Below are positions 61,890 to 64,000 of a stretch of 64,000 nucleotides of DNA, piece after piece; position 1 is the stretch's first letter; every line of letters begins with the position of its first letter. This DNA comes from Bacillus sp. PK3_68. GTDB taxonomy: Bacteria; Bacillota; Bacilli; Bacillales; Domibacillaceae. The notes under the pieces are model-generated. The model searched no databases, was not told the DNA's origin, and saw only the letters and a program-made list of their open reading frames with translations. Both the position numbers and the translations under genes were made by a program. Location of the stretch: assembly GCF_003600835.1 (NCBI RefSeq), contig NZ_NQYC01000001.1, positions 930,001-994,000 on the forward strand, read 5' to 3'.

Positions 61890-64000
61890 TCACAGCCATT
61901 TCTCAATGATTGAAATCGTCTCGCCAAGCGATGCTTCTTCTACCGGAATAGCTGGAATCGATTGTAGAAATGTTTTCCCATACGCATTTGTCTGAATGCG
62001 CCGGTCAAATACAATGATGACTCCCCGATCTGTGCTGCTGCGAATGAGCCGGCCGAACCCTTGCCGAAAGCGCAGAACCGCTTGGGGAAGAGAGTAAGCA
62101 GAAAAAGCATTTTTCCTCAATTGCGCCAGTTGTTCATTTTTTGCTTGGGTAAACGGCTCATCAGGCGGAGAAAATGGTAGTCGGACAATAATAAGACAAG
62201 ATAAATCTTCTCCTGGAATGTCAATTCCCTCCCAAAAGCTGTTTGTACCAAATAAAATCGCTTTGTCAAACCTTTGGAAATTTCTTGTCAAACGGGTGCG
62301 ACTTCCACTTGTAATTCCCTGGGCCAACAAAATAAAATCATCAAGAAGGCCGCTATCTTTCATTAGGTCATACGTTCTTTTCATCATGTCAAACGACGTA
62401 AACAAAACGAGCATTCTTCCTTTGGCCGCTTCAGCAACGGCTGTTAAATGATTGGCTAAAGATTCGATGTATTCTTCCTGATGGACATTTTTTACTTCCG
62501 GAACATCATTTGGAATGATCATCCGGCAATTTTGCTTAAAATCAAACGGAGATGGCAAAATGACCTCTTTATGATCAAATGCAGAAAGACCTGTCTCTTC
62601 CGCGAAAAAACGAAAAGAGCCGTTGACTGCCAGTGTTGCCGAAGTAAACACTACATGTTTTTGCTGAAGCAAGGTGTCTTGAATCATTTTGGCCGCTTCC
62701 ATTGGATGAGATTTAATGACAAACGTGTTAGCGAAGGAGCGGCTATCTCCTTCCATCCAAATAACTTCATTCTCTTCCGGACGGAAAATCAACCGTAAGA
62801 GCGTAAGCTGAAATTCCTCCCATTCTGCAATCACCTCTTTAAAGCTATCCGTCTTCACTTGTTCTGAAGCCGACATTTGTTCTCTGAATTCATCCAGCTC
62901 TCCAAGCCGGCGCTTCATCCAGGTGATAAGATTTCCCAATAACGAATCTATTCTTTCTGCACCATACTCGATATGATCCCAATAACGGAGGTTTCTCGTT
63001 TCATCAGTTATTCTCAACTGACGCCGGTGCCAGTTTCCTGACCGCTTTTTCGTATGCTGCTCAAAATACATTTGCAATACTTTGAACCATTCGTCACTTT
63101 CAAATTGAAGCTCTTGCAGCCTGCGATTGACAGACAACCGTTCGTCTTCTTTCTCTGGCTTGCCATACTTGGAAAATAGCTTTTCAATTTGATAAAATAA
63201 CTCTTTCTGTTCATAGGTACCAATTTTTGAAAACAACTGTTTACACGTGAGTTGGTCAATCGCTAAGCCGAGACGATCTCTTGCTGCCCGTTCAAAATGA
63301 TGCGCTTCATCAATAATTACATGACGGCATGCAGGAAAGAATGCGTTTTTTGCCATTAAATCCGCAACAAGTAAAGAATGGTTCGTAATAATAATATCTG
63401 CTTCTCTCGCCTGTTTTTTAGCGTGCAAATAAAAGTCTTTATCAAGCCAGGCTTTGCGCCCTTTATTCATGTAATCGCTATCCTGCCGAATTTCATTCCA
63501 AAATAATTCCCCGCCCGAGGAAAGATTGATTTCATCTACATCGCCCGTTTCTGTTTCAAGCAGCCACGTTAAAATTTGCATTTTAGCAAGTGTAAAGTCA
63601 TAATTATCGCTCATTCCCTTGAGGCTTTGGGAAAATTTGTATAAATCAATGTAATGGTTTCTGCCTTTCAATACAGTGGCCCTTATTGGAAAAGGCACCA
63701 GCTGTTGCAGCTGATAAATTTCCTTTTGCAGCAGTTGCTGCTGCAAAATCACTGTATATGTACTAACAATAACTGGTTCTTTCTCCTGTTTGCTCTGATA
63801 AACAGCCGGCAAAAGGTAACCAAGAGATTTTCCTGTGCCGGTTCCCGCCTCTACTGCTAAATGCTGTGAAGTTTGCAAGGAGCGATGGACAAGATCCATC
63901 ATGTCCATTTGGCTTTCACGAAGCTCAAAATGAGGAACACCCTCAATTAATGCGGCTTTTTCCTCTACTGTTTCCGGGTAAGCAGGGGGCGTTTTTTCAA
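61890..64000 (-). CDS. dinG: DinG-type helicase, 5' end beyond the window
   Basis: XPD-like superfamily-2 helicase. The frame stays open to base 64000, so the N-terminal part is outside the window. In B. subtilis this part is a DnaQ-like exonuclease domain. Present here are Walker A VEAGTGTGKSLGYLLPA, motif II VIIDEAHHFERAA and motif V/VI-type sequences NSFWEGIDIPGEDLSCLIIVRLPF and QGFGRLIRSSTDRG. The four-Cys iron-sulfur set of E. coli DinG is not visible between Walker A and DEAH, as in other Firmicutes DinG. It probably degrades or unwinds DNA/RNA near the replication fork. It is first in the order dinG-(MBL-like)-ypmA-aspB. Confidence 0.9.
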   Translation of the reverse strand, partial: EKTPPAYPETVEEKAALIEGVPHFELRESQMDMMDLVHRSLQTSQHLAVEAGTGTGKSLGYLLPAVYQSKQEKEPVIVSTYTVILQQQLLQKEIYQLQQLVPFPIRATVLKGRNHYIDLYKFSQSLKGMSDNYDFTLAKMQILTWLLETETGDVDEINLSSGGELFWNEIRQDSDYMNKGRKAWLDKDFYLHAKKQAREADIIITNHSLLVADLMAKNAFFPACRHVIIDEAHHFERAARDRLGLAIDQLTCKQLFSKIGTYEQKELFYQIEKLFSKYGKPEKEDERLSVNRRLQELQFESDEWFKVLQMYFEQHTKKRSGNWHRRQLRITDETRNLRYWDHIEYGAERIDSLLGNLITWMKRRLGELDEFREQMSASEQVKTDSFKEVIAEWEEFQLTLLRLIFRPEENEVIWMEGDSRSFANTFVIKSHPMEAAKMIQDTLLQQKHVVFTSATLAVNGSFRFFAEETGLSAFDHKEVILPSPFDFKQNCRMIIPNDVPEVKNVHQEEYIESLANHLTAVAEAAKGRMLVLFTSFDMMKRTYDLMKDSGLLDDFILLAQGITSGSRTRLTRNFQRFDKAILFGTNSFWEGIDIPGEDLSCLIIVRLPFSPPDEPFTQAKNEQLAQLRKNAFSAYSLPQAVLRFRQGFGRLIRSSTDRGVIIVFDRRIQTNAYGKTFLQSIPAIPVEEASLGETISIIEKWL

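Overview
The window looks like chromosomal DNA of an aerobic, endospore-forming Bacillaceae (Firmicutes). Gene content and order follow the Bacillus subtilis ypm-to-ypb chromosome segments closely: dinG-ypmA-aspB-asnS-dnaD-nth-ypoC-ponA-recU, yppE-yppG, mrfA-mrfB (yprA-yprB), cotD, ypsA-gpsB-rnpB-ypsC, xpt-pbuX, dynA (ypbR), ypcP, ypdQ-ypdP-ypeP-ypeQ-cspD, mntR, ypgR-yphP-ypiP-thyA-dfrA, ypmR-ypmS, msrA-msrB, deoD-yodJ-ctpA. Sporulation markers (cotD, spo0M, yppG-like), strong AGGAGG ribosome binding sites, frequent TTG/GTG starts and intrinsic terminators agree with this. The protein sequences differ clearly from B. subtilis, so it is another genus or species. No tRNA, rRNA operon, complete insertion sequence, CRISPR or prophage was seen.

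Layout. 1-2 kb: a PAS-PAS-GGDEF diguanylate cyclase gene split by a frameshift. 2-10.7 kb: envelope and maintenance genes (CtpA protease, YodJ carboxypeptidase, DeoD, Spo0M, MsrA/MsrB, YpmR/YpmS, a PCYCGC lipoprotein, DegV-type protein). 10.8-15.9 kb: an accessory unit of a sigma-54 activator, an isoaspartyl dipeptidase and an NhaC antiporter, with a clear -24/-12 promoter and a 15-bp inverted repeat upstream that looks like the enhancer. 16-18.9 kb: an ABC transporter of the COG2984/4120/1101 type. 19.5-23 kb: dfrA, an RsbR-like STAS gene, thyA and a methyltransferase. 23-29 kb: bacilliredoxin, CvfC-type HEAT protein, ABC-F ATPase, two less known genes, a small metallopeptidase-like protein and MntR. 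29-38.8 kb: cspD, two RNase H-like proteins around a queuosine-precursor transporter, a DMT exporter, a 5' nuclease, a sulfurtransferase and the double dynamin DynA. 39-40.7 kb is the least ordinary part: a frameshifted Mrr-type nuclease gene, tiny membrane ORFs, a dispersed repeat and a gene remnant. 40.7-45.6 kb: xpt-pbuX under a guanine riboswitch, CtaG, YpsC, RNase P RNA. 45.6-64 kb: cell-division, spore-coat, DNA-repair and cell-wall genes, ending inside dinG.

Functional themes are DNA replication and repair (DnaD, Nth, RecU, MrfA/B, DinG, YpcP), cell wall and division (PonA, GpsB, CtpA, YodJ, DynA), folate/thymidylate and purine salvage, thiol/oxidative protection (MsrA/B, YphP, MntR), and amino-acid or isoaspartyl-peptide use under SigL control. 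Three genes carry an apparent single-base loss in a homopolymer (A6, T6 and C4 on the + strand). These are either real mutations or assembly undercalls and deserve a read-level check before the genes are called broken. Nothing here could be searched against a database. Gene names rest on remembered family sequences, motifs and synteny.
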